Source: Bolinopsis microptera
Taxonomy: Eukaryota > Ctenophora > Tentaculata > Lobata > Bolinopsidae
NCBI RefSeq assembly: GCF_026151205.1
Contig: NC_087082.1
Span: forward strand, 18,633,401-18,693,400
DNA: 60,000 nucleotides
Direction: 5' to 3'
Positions 1 to 9,081 of the stretch are shown one piece after another (the first letter of the stretch is position 1; every line of letters starts with the position of its first letter). Under the pieces are notes generated by a model that worked only from the letters and a program-made list of their open reading frames with translations, was not told where the DNA came from and searched no databases. Both the position numbers and the translations under genes were made by a program.

Positions 1-60
1 AATACTATATATATATATAATACTATATATATATATAATACAATAATAATAAAATAATAA
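1..60. repeat. AT-rich microsatellite
   Basis: Alternating TA runs broken by AATAC and AATAATAAT, seen directly. Simple sequence; no coding signal. The following 220 bases also hold no recognisable gene. Confidence 0.85.
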
Positions 61-280
61 AAAGTAAGAAATTCGTTCAATTTTGTTTGTCTTTTCCCTG
101 ACTTCTTTTCAGACAGTCAACTTAACTATCTTAAAAATATCTTTCACAGCAGCTGCATCCATATCTGGCTTAAACTTGTCTGCATGGTTATCGTAAACGC
201 TCCTGCTTCTTGGGCGTTTCCTGGTCTCTTCAGCGTTTTCTTCTGGGCGTTTTAACAGGGACTGTTTTTTTAATAAAAAA

Positions 281-440
281 GATATGGAAGTTAAAAATAG
301 CGAGATAATAAAGAAAAAGATTCAGATTGAAAGATATAAAGATAAAAAGATGTAATAAGATATAAAGATATTATATAAAGATATAAATGATAATAATAAG
401 AAAGATATCTAATAAAGGTAAAAATAAGTTTAGCTTGCTT
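281..440. repeat. Dispersed AAG/AT-rich repeat, copy 1 of 5
   Basis: A stretch beginning GATATGGAAGTTAAAAATAG and continuing with AAAGAAAAAGATTCAGAT recurs near 7850, 20610, 22996 and 25783. At 7850 and 22996 it directly precedes the Penelope-type reverse transcriptase fragment, so it is probably 5' flank or 5' end of that element. Here it stands alone. Confidence 0.6.
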
Positions 441-507
441 TCTGCTCATTTCCCCAAGCGTCTGTCCCTGCACGCATCCAGTACACACTCAGCCTGGTTG
501 CCAGGGG

Positions 508-550
508 TTGCCTCATCGCCTATATAACACCATACAACCATAGAATGCCG
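508..550. repeat. Dispersed repeat, copy 1 (TTGCCTCATCGCC family)
   Basis: A stretch starting TTGCCTCATCGCCTATATAA and ending in ACCATACAACCATAGAATG is shared with 12590-12680 and 26455-26548. The other two copies extend further, into a shared CAGGGGATATTTTTGTAATT segment. Non-coding; family not identified. Confidence 0.6.
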
Positions 551-564
551 TGAATCCCTCATCA

Positions 565-722
565 CCGATGCAGTGTTGCTGATGATTCTGGGCCTTCCCG
601 AACTCACTTCCCCGGAACAGGCTCCCTGTGGGCCAAGTGTGAAATAGCCTGTAATTTATTGTTCTAATAAACTAATTAAACACAAGAAATTATTACTAGA
701 AGACTATTAATTACTTATATTT
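565..722. repeat. Direct repeat, paired with 2953-3112
   Basis: About 158 bases starting CACCGATGCAGTGTTGCTGA are nearly identical to 2953-3112. The pair brackets the OB-fold-like gene at 824-1503, so a local duplication or two insertions of one element are both possible. The right end runs to within about 100 bases of the gene's stop codon. Confidence 0.75.
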
Positions 723-823
723 AGGTTGTTTGAGAATACAAGATTTAATTGAAAAGCTGAAATGACAGATCTGTTAAATTGTCTACTAAATTGCACCATA
801 AAACCTTATTAAAACATACATAG

Positions 824-1503
824 CTATTCCATATCGGTATCAGAATCCTCAGACGCATCTTCTTCATCAGACTCCCCGCCACATACTGAACTGAGGTCTT
901 TACAGTATTGCTGATACTCTTTTGGTATAATGTTTTTCTCACAAAGCTTCACAAGAGGCAACAAAACTTTCTGCCTAACAGGGATCTCTGTGGTATCATC
1001 AATTCGGTGAATGGAACTAACCGATTTTCCTCTGACAGTTGATTTCCCTTTCGCAGCTTTTCCCTTTAGCAGCTTTTCGAACACACTTAGAGTAAGGTAG
1101 CCATTCCTCTTTGTGGCAACGCCCTCAATAACATCACCGTTCTGAAATAGAGAAAAACAAATAACAAAATTACTTTATGTAAAGCTGAAATATCATTAAA
1201 TAGGAGTTAAAATTATAGTTTTACATTCTAGTGTATTTATCTTAATCAATATCTGTCACTATCTAAAAAAAAGTATTCAATATTGTGAGAGGGTTTAAAT
1301 AAAATTACCGTTAAAAAGTCAGCTTCTGATTCGGGGAAATACGATATAACTTTAACTCGACCTTCGAGATTCGGTATTGCAAACTTCTGTATGTCCTTAT
1401 TGTTCATTGTCTTGGATGTCTTAAGATACTTTACGGTTCCAGGTCCAATAGGGATGTCAATTTCAGGGATGTGATCACTTTCAAGGTGATCCGGGTCGCT
1501 CAT
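824..1503 (-). CDS. Small OB-fold-like nucleic-acid-binding protein, two exons
   Basis: Exon 1 is 1503-1309 (ATG at 1503) and exon 2 is 1141-824 (TAG stop). The donor ACG|GTAATT and the acceptor TATTTCAG|AACGG join in phase 0, giving 170 residues. The N-terminal half (GTVKYLKTSKT, then alternating hydrophobic strands RVKVISYFPESEADFLT and NGDVIEGV) looks like a single OB-fold barrel. The C-terminal tail is basic (GKAAKGKSTVRGK) and then very acidic (GGESDEEDASEDSDTDME). A role in binding single-stranded nucleic acid is inferred from the fold-like pattern only. Similar small OB proteins occur as lineage-specific families in invertebrates, some carried by mobile elements. A decayed paralogue lies at 3320-3833. 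No clear AATAAA follows the stop; AATAAG is close by. Confidence 0.6.
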
Positions 1504-1681
1504 GGTTGTAATAGTTTCAAAACCTACGTGATATTCATTGATTAACGCGGGGCTATGTGATGCGAGAATCGTGGTTTTGATTAGATGAGTTAAGATTAAA
1601 ACTATAGTGAAACAAGGTTTACAGATGCGATGTTTTGTGGTAGGAGCCGGCAAGTTGAACAGAGGTTGCAATTTGAATTTT

Positions 1682-2475
1682 TATTAAAAAGGATTGAAAT
1701 TAATAAATGACAACTGTTAAAAATTCAAAGATTTATATAATATTTGAATATATGGGGGGCCATATATTTAAATATAAACCATATTATGACTTGGTTACCA
1801 TCTTCTTCTCCAGGCTCTTCAAGAAGGTTTCAAATTTTCCTTCTATCAGTGCTGTCCTCACGTTAGCAGATTTACTCACCAAACAAGCTTACATGATTAA
1901 GTTCTGGAATTCGTCCTTGTTGGCGATCTATCCGTTATCAGTTATTCGTCTGATAAATCCACGTGAAGTGCTGTGTCGAAACTATCGTCGCTGCAGTTCT
2001 CTCTATACCTTGTCCCAAAGATTTCCCACACCGTCTCAAACACTGCAACAATGTTTACCTATTAAAAACAATGCCTGAGAGAAACCTTGTCCCCAAGATT
2101 TCTCTCAATTCTATTAAAAAGGATTGAAACTAATAAATGACAACTGTTAAAAATTTAAAGATTTATATAATATTTGAATATATAAACCATATTATGACTT
2201 GGTTACCATCTTCTTCTCCAGGCTCTTCAAGAAGTTTTCAAATTTTCCTTCTTTCAGTGCAGCTGTCCTCACGTTAGCAAATCTATCCTTGTTTGCGAAT
2301 CTATCTGTTATCAGTTCTTCGTCTGATAAATCCCCTTAAAGTGCTGCGTCGAAGCTATCTTCGTTGCAGTTTTCTATATACCTTGTCCCCAAGATTTCCC
2401 ACACCGTCTCAAACACGGCAACAATGCTTACCTATTAAAAAGGATTGAAATTAACTTTATAAATGACAATATATA
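1682..2475. repeat. Tandem duplication, ~430/320-bp units
   Basis: Units start at 1682, 2110 and 2433, each with TATTAAAAAGGATTGAAA. The first two continue with highly similar sequence (shared CTTGGTTACCATCTTCTTCT, GATTTCCCACACCGTCTCAA). The second is shortened by internal deletions and the third is only its first ~40 bases. They lie just upstream (5') of the OB-fold-like gene. No convincing coding frame. Confidence 0.8.
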
Positions 2476-2524
2476 TTATATAAAAAGAAGCAGCTCTAGC
2501 TGTCTCAAATGTCAAAGATACTAC

Positions 2525-2586
2525 CTGTACCACGTCTACGGTTCTGATGTTTAATGGCTCTTGCAAAAGCATTTCCACTAAACCTC
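2525..2586 (-). other. Possible isolated exon
   Basis: On the minus strand, a 62-base open segment reading LVEMLLQEPLNIRTVDVVQ is bounded by TGTATTCAG| (acceptor) and ACAG|GTAGTA (donor). It could be a third exon of the damaged OB-like paralogue at 3320-3833, which lies upstream on the same strand. Nothing else supports it. Confidence 0.25.
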
Positions 2587-2952
2587 CTGAATACACAGTA
2601 CACACTCATTAAATAAAATCCTATTAAAGTCTATTATCCTCTTGTTAGTTAATCTGTCACTTTAGGTTGCTTGTTTATATGAAACACCGAAAGAGATAAA
2701 AACCACCATATTGAGTATCAGCCTAGCAGGTAGTGATAATGCGGTTATACAGCAGTAAAATACGCAGGGTGGATGTAGGACACTGTTGGGGTCATACATC
2801 TCTTATATGCCTCCGACCTCCCACAAAACAATACCAATTTCTAACACAATAAAATAAATTGTCGAATTTATTTTATAAAGGTCGAATGTGCACACACCTA
2901 TTGAATTTAGAATGCTGAAAGGTACCACACTGAGCTGCGGTGGAGCTGAACA

Positions 2953-3112
2953 CCGATGCAGTGTTGCTGATGATTCTGGGCCTTCCCCGAGCTCACTTTC
3001 CCCGGAACGGGCTCCCTGTGGGCCAGGTGTGAAATAGCCTGTAATTTATTGTTCTAATAAACTAATAAAACACAAGAAATTATTACTAGAAGACTATTAA
3101 TTACTTATATTT
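2953..3112. repeat. Direct repeat, paired with 565-722
   Basis: Second copy of the repeat described at 565-722, with a handful of substitutions. It ends in the same GACTATTAATTACTTATATTT. Confidence 0.75.
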
Positions 3113-3319
3113 ATGTCCTGAAATATGTAACGGGGTTTTAGATTATTATTTGAAATAGGTATATCTTAGTTGAATTATAATGAAATCAACTCATTCTAAA
3201 TAAAAGTCAATATGATAAAACTACTTATGTATATTAATATACATACTGTATACAGTGTATAGTGTATATGCAATGAAAGATATGATAAAAACTAGTCCAG
3301 AAAACAATAAGTTACTCAC

Positions 3320-3833
3320 CCCTGGTTTTCCCCTTGCTTGTCCCCGGTTTGGAAACTGGTCGCTTTTTCTTTGAGGGGGGTGATAGTTTCTGGACTTTGA
3401 ACACTTTTAAAGTGTTGTACCCACTAGATGTTGCCGCTATATGCCCTCCAACTGATCTCCATTCTGAAATAACATTTTTTTTATTCATGAGAAAACATGT
3501 TTTTCTCTCTCAGTAGGTTTTTCTAACTAAGATGAAGATTTGTTTATTCATTAAAGTTTCCTATTTTTATTTAAGGATTAATCACTACCATAAAAATTAT
3601 TTGTGAATCATATATTTAAAACAAAATAATATCCACTTACGGTGAAGAGCTCTTACGGTGAAGAGCTCTTCCTCCTCTGACGGAAAGTACGTGCATACTT
3701 CCGTATGCTCGCCGACAATGGCGAACATGAGCACTGGCTTTCCCTGTTGTGTAGATTAACTCCTTAAAAACTTTATAGTCCCCTTCACGTAGACATAACG
3801 TTTAGGGGTTTCCGCAGGAGCAGCAACTTCCAT
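3320..3833 (-). pseudogene. Damaged paralogue of the OB-fold-like gene
   Basis: Exon 1 starts at ATG 3833 and reads VKGTIKFLRS, a TAA stop, then STQQGKPVLMFAI and CTYFPSEEEELFT before a GTAAGA donor at 3656. Exon 2 (3463-3320) begins after TTATTTCAG with NGDQLEG and, after a frame change, SSGYNTLKVF. This is the same exon boundary and motif order as the intact gene (YFPESEADFLT | NGDVIEG). Visible damage: an in-frame TAA in exon 1, a frameshift in exon 2, and a 16-bp tandem duplication that copies the 5' splice site (3641-3672). The C-terminal acidic exon is not visible. Confidence 0.5.
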
Positions 3834-4347
3834 TTCTAAGGAAACATCAAATCAATATAAGAAACAACATGAAAATAACTCAATATTAGTTCATAGAGTC
3901 CATATAAAACATATCGTTTTTCTTAAACATCCATTACTAAGGAAACATTAAATCTATATAAGAAGTCTTCATCTTACACATCATACCATGAGGATGACTC
4001 TCCTGAGTTTGTTGGTGTTGTTGTATCTATTGATTTGGTTGCTGCTGACATTCTAGTGGTTGTCAAGTTGCTTTTGTACGCAACATTTGCTAACATCATA
4101 GCTATTCTTTAATTAATCTTTTGTGTGCCAGACTCTCTTTGTTTTCGGATTGATGTTTCGTTGTTAAAATACAAAATATCAGCGCGAAATTATTTACAGT
4201 TATTAATTTCTGTAGTCAAAGAAATAAACTAGCAATTCACAATAAGCAGTAGTTATTCTTGTTTATTTATGAAACAATTTGCGTCAGTTATATTAGAAAT
4301 AGTTACAAATAAATAAATCATGCTCATTACACTCACATCAGTAAAAT
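3834..4347. other. No gene recognised
   Basis: AT-rich sequence with no coding frame or splice-framed exon I can support. It contains a short direct repeat (AAGGAAACATCAAATC / AAGGAAACATTAAATC). Confidence 0.6.
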
Positions 4348-4900
4348 AGATGAGATCTTTAATATTTCCTTATGTATAAGATTGGCATAAAATTGATGTC
4401 TATAACTGAGAAAGATTTTCACTCAGATTGTATCCAATTGTCTTTGTCCCCTGATAACAGCAGCTACTGCAGCTCCCTCTTACGAGGTAACTTCGCCGCT
4501 GGTGATTTGTTTACAGGAACCTTCTGTATTGGAGTTTGGGATATGTATTTCACATAAGACAGTTAAATGGTGTGGTTAGATAAATATATATATGTATAAG
4601 ATCGGCATAAAATTTATATCTTTGTTTTCACTGAGAATATTAGGTCTGATCTCTTGTATCAGGACATATTATCGTTAGTGACTTGTTCTCATGAAATTTC
4701 GAAACTTCACTTCCGGATCCGCAGGTATTTTAACAAAAGTCCGGCAGGCAAGGTGTCTGAAATGAATTAGAATTAAATTGACATTTCACAAACTGTTTTA
4801 GAAGAATAATCTGGATTATGCACGTATACGGTGCGATCTTTTTATTTGTAATATTATATATTTAAAACAGTTATTTTGTATTATGTTCCCGTTATGTTAA

Positions 4901-5188
4901 TTACCAATAACTTAAGCCAGTGACTCTGTTGGTGTCTGCTAGTAGCTCCGTTTCCAGTTTCTCCACCGTCTTGCTGGTTATCGGTGCTCTAGTAAGTACC
5001 TTCCTCTCATGAGCAAATGTGCAGCCAGGGTGGTCGATGTTGTATTGTTTCACCGCATCTTTTAAGAATACCCTCCATGAGATGTTGGTTGGGACTTTGG
5101 GAGCACACATTTTAGTGAACATCTCCCGCTGATACCGTCCGTCATCATTGTCAGTGTAGCAGGTGTATCTCTGGAACATTGTCTCCAT
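4901..5188 (-). CDS. Unidentified ORF4, block A copy
   Basis: A 95-residue frame with a true ATG at 5188 (METMFQRYTCYTDNDD). It is conserved in block B (17479-17769), and its middle part (VKQY, HPGCTF, HERKV, TVEKLETELL) recurs in a third, diverged copy at 13800-13930. There the similarity leads on into a longer downstream domain, so this ORF is probably the N-terminal exon or a truncated form of a larger protein. The conserved Cys and His could bind metal, but no known family is recognised. It lies downstream of the gag-like ORF on the same strand, which suggests an accessory protein of a mobile element. Confidence 0.45.
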   Translation of the reverse strand: METMFQRYTCYTDNDDGRYQREMFTKMCAPKVPTNISWRVFLKDAVKQYNIDHPGCTFAHERKVLTRAPITSKTVEKLETELLADTNRVTGLSYW

Positions 5189-5324
5189 TACAGAGCCATA
5201 CGACTCAATAATGGCCTCAGAAGCACAGGCGACTCGGCATTTTAGAAAGAGGAGAATATTATATAAATATAGATTCGTATTAGTTCTTTGGGCGAATTTT
5301 GCCGCCGCTTCGCAAAAACGCGGT

Positions 5325-5475
5325 TATGGTATTACCGTAGTATTTGTACGAATACAACTAACACAATTATCTCCGTACATCTAGTTACGAACATAACTAT
5401 CACAATTGTTTTCGTACATCGAGTTACGAATATAACTAACACAATTGTTTTCGTACATCTAGTTACAAATACAAT
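5325..5475. repeat. 39-bp tandem repeat, ~4 units (block A)
   Basis: Units are built around CGTACATCTAGTTACGAATA and ACTAACACAATTG. Because 39 is divisible by three, the minus-strand frame stays open as a 13-residue repeat. Block B has about seven units at the same place. Confidence 0.8.
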
Positions 5476-5518
5476 TTACTCTACCCCATGCAATACATTA
5501 CCCCTAGGTATGAATCTC

Positions 5519-5722
5519 CTACTTAAAGACCGCAAACCGATTGTGAAGAGTGCACAACCTCGTCAGGCCCAGCATCCCTGATACTAACATCTCTGGCGGG
5601 ATCCTCTCTGCCTCCTCCACCGTTTCTCTCAGCACCCTTATCTCTTGTACGTACCATCCCAGGAACTTCTTATTGCCTCTCATGTCCGACTTGTAGTGAC
5701 CATGACCTCTTCCTGGTGGCAT
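5519..5722 (-). CDS. Unidentified ORF3, block A copy (intact)
   Basis: ATG at 5722; 67 residues starting MPPGRGHGHYKSDMRGNKKF and containing an amphipathic helix-like stretch (IRVLRETVEEAERI). The basic start could contact nucleic acid. In block B the same ORF is shifted by an 8-bp insertion, so this is the intact copy. Function unknown; strand and neighbours match the element's other ORFs. Confidence 0.4.
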   Translation of the reverse strand: MPPGRGHGHYKSDMRGNKKFLGWYVQEIRVLRETVEEAERIPPEMLVSGMLGLTRLCTLHNRFAVFK

Positions 5723-5895
5723 CTTTCCCTCTCTCACCAATCTTTCACTTTGTTTGTTTGTTTTGAAACCCCACGGTGTAGGCTGGCGTGTGCTGCAATT
5801 TATTAATCAATGGTAATTACATGATAAATGAAATTTATACTAAAATATAATAATGTAAAATAAAATATATTAAAATAAATGCCCTACTAAAAGTA

Positions 5896-6406
5896 CTATA
5901 TAGCTAACGGTCTGCAAAACTGGTAGGAGTTGCAATTTGTAAACATGCTAATTACTATTTTTTCACACTCCTCCTTTATTCTCTCCGCCAAGTATGTTCT
6001 CTGACCTCCTATCTGAGTCTCGATGAACTTCATGATAGCAATCACGTCCTCCTTCGTTCTCGCCTCCCTCATCATCTGCTTCATCCATCCCCTCGAAACA
6101 ATCATCAGGTCTCTCCGGTGTTGCACCACATCTTTATTCTCGAACACGTCTCTCCTAATGCTGTCAACGTATCTGTCGAGAGAAAACTTCTCCACCTGCC
6201 TGCTGCTGTGATAGTGGGTAGGTGGAGGGGGAGGAGGCCCGAGGCCGTTCCCGATGGTACTGGTGGGTCCTTCTCCGCTGTGGTGGCTGCTGCTCTCTGG
6301 TCTCCCTCACTATTACTCTTCTTTTCTCTCCTCTCTGTTGTTCCCCTGCCATTGGTTCCTGTTTCTCTTCTTCTTTCTTTTTCTCTCTTACAGGACTTAA
6401 ACTCAC
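5896..6406 (-). pseudogene. Unidentified ORF2, block A copy (frameshifted)
   Basis: Two overlapping frames together match the single 150-residue ORF of block B (18674-19126). A 7-bp insertion near 6290 breaks the frame between the Lys/Glu-rich start (REKKKEEEKQEP) and the helical C-terminal part (EKFSLDRYVDSIRRDV, MKFIETQIGGQRTYLAERI). No ATG opens the frame. It overlaps the end of the gag-like ORF, whose TGA sits in an ATGA, as in compact element coding regions. Confidence 0.5.
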
Positions 6407-6412
6407 CTCCTC

Positions 6413-6736
6413 TCATTTTGGTGACTTATCTTGGCCCCAGTGGAATGCTTCATAAGTTGCATTCTTGCTCACCTTCATCTTTTTATCTACCACTTTTCTT
6501 GCATGTTGGTATTCTGAAACATCAGTTGTTCCATCCTCCTTTTTAGCTTTTGTCTCACTATTATTTAGAATGTAGACTTCTTTCACCTTGGCTCCCCCGC
6601 AAGTGATAAATAGCCCCAACTTCCTAGTATCATTTGTCTCTCCCAGCCCCATCCCCATAATGTAGAACTCGAGATCTTCGACCCAGTCCTCATAATTCTG
6701 TCCCTCAGCAAATACCCTCATACCCACGTGTGCCAT
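6413..6736 (-). CDS. Retroelement gag-like ORF (gag1), block A copy
   Basis: ATG at 6736; 107 residues. The segment NYEDWVEDLEFYIMGMG, then TRKLGLFITCGGAKVKEVY, follows the pattern of Ty3-type Gag N-terminal domains (a W..W.E.fe helix, then K...lf...GG..y). No nucleocapsid zinc knuckle or pol is attached. It starts about 22 bases after the LTR-like repeat, with a possible tRNA-primer site TGGCGACGAGG in between. The end overlaps ORF2. The block B copy (21690-21974) is 94-95% similar but cut near the C terminus. Confidence 0.6.
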   Translation of the reverse strand: MAHVGMRVFAEGQNYEDWVEDLEFYIMGMGLGETNDTRKLGLFITCGGAKVKEVYILNNSETKAKKEDGTTDVSEYQHARKVVDKKMKVSKNATYEAFHWGQDKSPK

Positions 6737-6758
6737 CTTTTCACCTCGTCGCCAATAA

Positions 6759-6917
6759 TGTATCTTCTATAGGACTCACAGAAACTAAACATATAGCTCA
6801 AAGCTGAACCCCTGAAGTTAATAAGTTAGTACAATACTCTTCTATAGGACTCACAGAAACTAAACATATAGCTCAAAGCTGAACCCCTGAAGTTAATAAG
6901 TTAGTACAATACAATAC
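6759..6917 (-). repeat. 84-bp LTR-like repeat, tandem pair
   Basis: Two head-to-tail copies (6759-6837, 6838-6917). Read on the minus strand each copy runs from TGTATTGTAC to AGAAGATACA, so it has TG...CA ends with 5-bp inverted TGTAT/ATACA. The gag-like ORF begins just downstream. Other copies: 16911-16994 (apparently solo), 21997-22080 and 26149-26230. LTR is an inference; at 84 bp it is very short for a Ty3-type LTR, and a shared 5' UTR is the alternative. Confidence 0.5.
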
Positions 6918-6994
6918 TAACCCCAACTTTAACCCCAACCCTTACTCTAACCAATTAAGCCGATTGGTTAGTGAGGCATCATGTCCCCTCTAAT

Positions 6995-7050
6995 GTCGCC
7001 AAATGTCGACATATGTCGACATATGTCGACATTTGCCGACAATGTACGCT
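6995..7050. repeat. Short TCGACATATG tandem repeat
   Basis: About four imperfect 10-bp units (GTCGACATATGTCGACATAT), self-complementary in register. The block B copy is mutated (22165-22205). Confidence 0.7.
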
Positions 7051-7439
7051 GTGTGGGTTACAAACTTTCGCAAGCATACAGATTTTGCTTTAATATAGGC
7101 AGAATATGCCAATCAAAAAGCCAAATCTCAATCTGCAGAGTTCAAGATTTTCTCATTGGTTTTAAAAAACAGTAAAAGACATATTATATACTATTTTAAA
7201 TTTCTATTAAACTCATTAAGATACATTGAATTACTTCAGGTCAGTTCTAGCTTTCTAGGGAGGTCGCCGGTTTTGAAGATTAATTTGTATCGGCGTCCCT
7301 GGGATACTTCTGGCATGGGGCAAATACTTAACAGCTGTTATTTAGTCACCTCGGACTCTGGCTTGCCCCAAGGCTCAAAATGTAATTTACTAGTCAATGC
7401 AATTGACTTGTAAAATTGCACGACAATTCCATTGACATA

Positions 7440-7750
7440 GTCTTATCACATGATAAGATCCACTAGCTGGAACGATAACATCTTCATTCGTGCTCTCTGG
7501 AACTTGACTAGCAATGGCTTCATCTGGTTCAGAGCGTGAAGATACATCAGGAATAATAGGATTATTTCTTCTCTTTGTAGATTGTGTTACAATATCTTCA
7601 TCTGGTTCAGAGCGTGAAGATTCATCAGGAATAATAGGATTATTTCTTCTTTTTGTAGGTTGTGTTACAATATCATTGTGTGTTAGAAGACATGGTAAAA
7701 GTAAAATTGTAGCTATAAAAGGTAGTAAAAGATTGATGAGTCGATGAAAA
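7440..7750 (-). other. Minus-strand frame with a 26-residue duplication, block A
   Basis: The DNA holds a 78-bp tandem duplication (about 7513-7670). The minus strand reads it as a protein-like repeat (PIIPDESSRSEPDEDIVTQ, then the same with VSSRSEPDEAIA), preceded by a hydrophobic stretch (LLLPFIATILLLPCLL) that could be a signal peptide. There is no ATG before an upstream stop, so it would have to be an exon or a relic. The plus-strand frame here is probably only its shadow. Repeated in block B at 22600-22895. Confidence 0.3.
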
Positions 7751-7879
7751 AAGATTCAGAAATACGATGATCTAAATAAACATAAAAGAAAAATGAAGAC
7801 AAAAAAACAAGTAACATCAAAATAAAGATTAAGATTTTTTTAATAAAGAAGATATGGAAGTTAAAAATGGCGAGATTAT

Positions 7880-8720
7880 AAAGAAAAAGATTCAGATCAA
7901 GAAAGATGTAAAGATATAATAAGATATAAAGATATCAGCAACCTACATTGTCCTACAAATACCCTCCAACAATCAGATCTAAAGTACTTAAATTATACAA
8001 AAAAGTATATAATGAAGCTAACATTGACTCAGAAACATTGAAATGTAATTGTGCGTCAAATCGTTATACAGATCCTACTCATAAACATGTCATTACGGGA
8101 GAGCTGAGCTATCAATGATCAATAATGATAAACTTCGTAATCTCCTGATGAAAGGATTAAATTATATAGACCAAGCTAAACCATGCACTGAAAAAGCTTT
8201 AAAATCAGTAAAGACGGCACCCAAAAGCTATTGCGATTAATTGTCTAATTTATGGCATAAACCTATAGAAGAGTTTCAAGAGTGAAAACACTAATCATAG
8301 AGCAAGTGAAAATTCAACTGCAAGGAGCTAAACCATATCCCTATTATTCAGTATTATCAGATGTTGAAGTCTTAGCAGATTTAGATGAGCTTCATTGTAA
8401 AAAGTTCTATATTAGTATGATTGAAAAGGAATTATCATCGAATACTTTTACTAAATTTAACCATTTGCAGAAGATTATATAATTAATGAGCATAAAGCAT
8501 TCTTGCTTAAACATCGTATTAAATTTGATGAAGATAATAGTACATTACCTTATTTATATATTACACCAAAACAGCATAAAAAGCCAGTCGGAATTAGATA
8601 TAATATAACGTCTGGTAGTGGAAGTAGTTTACAACAATTATCAGTCTATCTTAGCATTTGTATTAAATCTATGCTTTACTCAGCTAAAAATAAATCTATT
8701 GTCAGGTGGTCCAACAACGA
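7880..8720 (+). pseudogene. Penelope-type reverse transcriptase fragment, block A
   Basis: Broken frames give the N-terminal RT landmarks of the Penelope-like family seen in cnidarians: YPPTIRSKVLKLY, CNCASNRYTDPTHKH, VITGEL, LADLDELH, ITPKQHKKPVGIR. Frames are interrupted by a frameshift near 8120, stops, and a 54-bp in-frame deletion near 8394 that removes the strand containing VPTDKAKNNI (present in block B at 23541-23594). The catalytic YADD region and the GIY-YIG nuclease are absent. It ends abruptly at 8720 against an opposing gag fragment. Confidence 0.65.
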
Positions 8721-8725
8721 CTTCC

Positions 8726-8990
8726 TCAGAAGCTCAGACTCAGATAGTTCGAGTCAGCTACATTCTCCGGCGCACACAAAGCTTTTAACAGCTTGAATAT
8801 TTCATCGTCACATTTAGATATGAACATCGCTACATTCTTTTTTATGATCAAGGTTCGCTCTGCTGCGTTACTGTTGTCGTCTGCTAGGTCCGGCACTGCC
8901 CCAACCATGAATTAGCTAGGGCGTAAAATTCGAATCTTTCCACCCAGTTTATAACTTTTCAAAATTCAACTAAATGAAGGCAGGAAACTG
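8726..8990 (-). pseudogene. Ty3-type gag fragment (gag2), block A
   Basis: Minus strand. INWVERFEFHALAN-like sequence in one frame leads into KKNVAMFISKCDDEIFKLLK and ALCAPENVADSNYLSL, the classic Ty3/Gypsy Gag N-terminal pattern. Frame changes and a stop separate the first part from the rest. It points at the Penelope-type fragment and is unrelated in detail to gag1. Confidence 0.6.
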
Positions 8991-9081
8991 CGATATTTTC
9001 AAAGTTTCAAAGGTTACAGCAATTGTTTCATTTAAAAGATCTACATTTAATATAAATCCCTTACTTGTAGAGCGCCATAGT

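Larger units (their letters stand above)
4348..9073 (-). repeat. Block A: composite repeat module, copy 1
   Basis: From ATGAGATCTTTAATATTTCC to CATTTAATATAAATCCCTTA this block is collinear and highly similar to block B (16867-24336). Going right to left on the minus strand it holds an LTR-like repeat, a gag-like ORF and three unidentified ORFs. Right of the LTR lie a repeat-bearing frame, a plus-strand Penelope-type RT fragment and a minus-strand Ty3-type gag fragment. Compared with B it lacks a 2.5-kb segment inside the gag-like ORF and 54 bases inside the RT, and has fewer 39-bp repeats. Similarity resumes for ~70 bases at 10356, after the inserted hAT element. Confidence 0.8.

Noticed and set aside
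1707-2078. 123-codon plus-strand ORF in the tandem duplication
   Set aside because: The second repeat unit does not keep the frame; no domain or splice signals.
6118-6546. 142-codon plus-strand ORF in block A
   Set aside because: Opposite strand of ORF2 and gag1; a Ser/Leu-rich shadow that is not maintained in block B.
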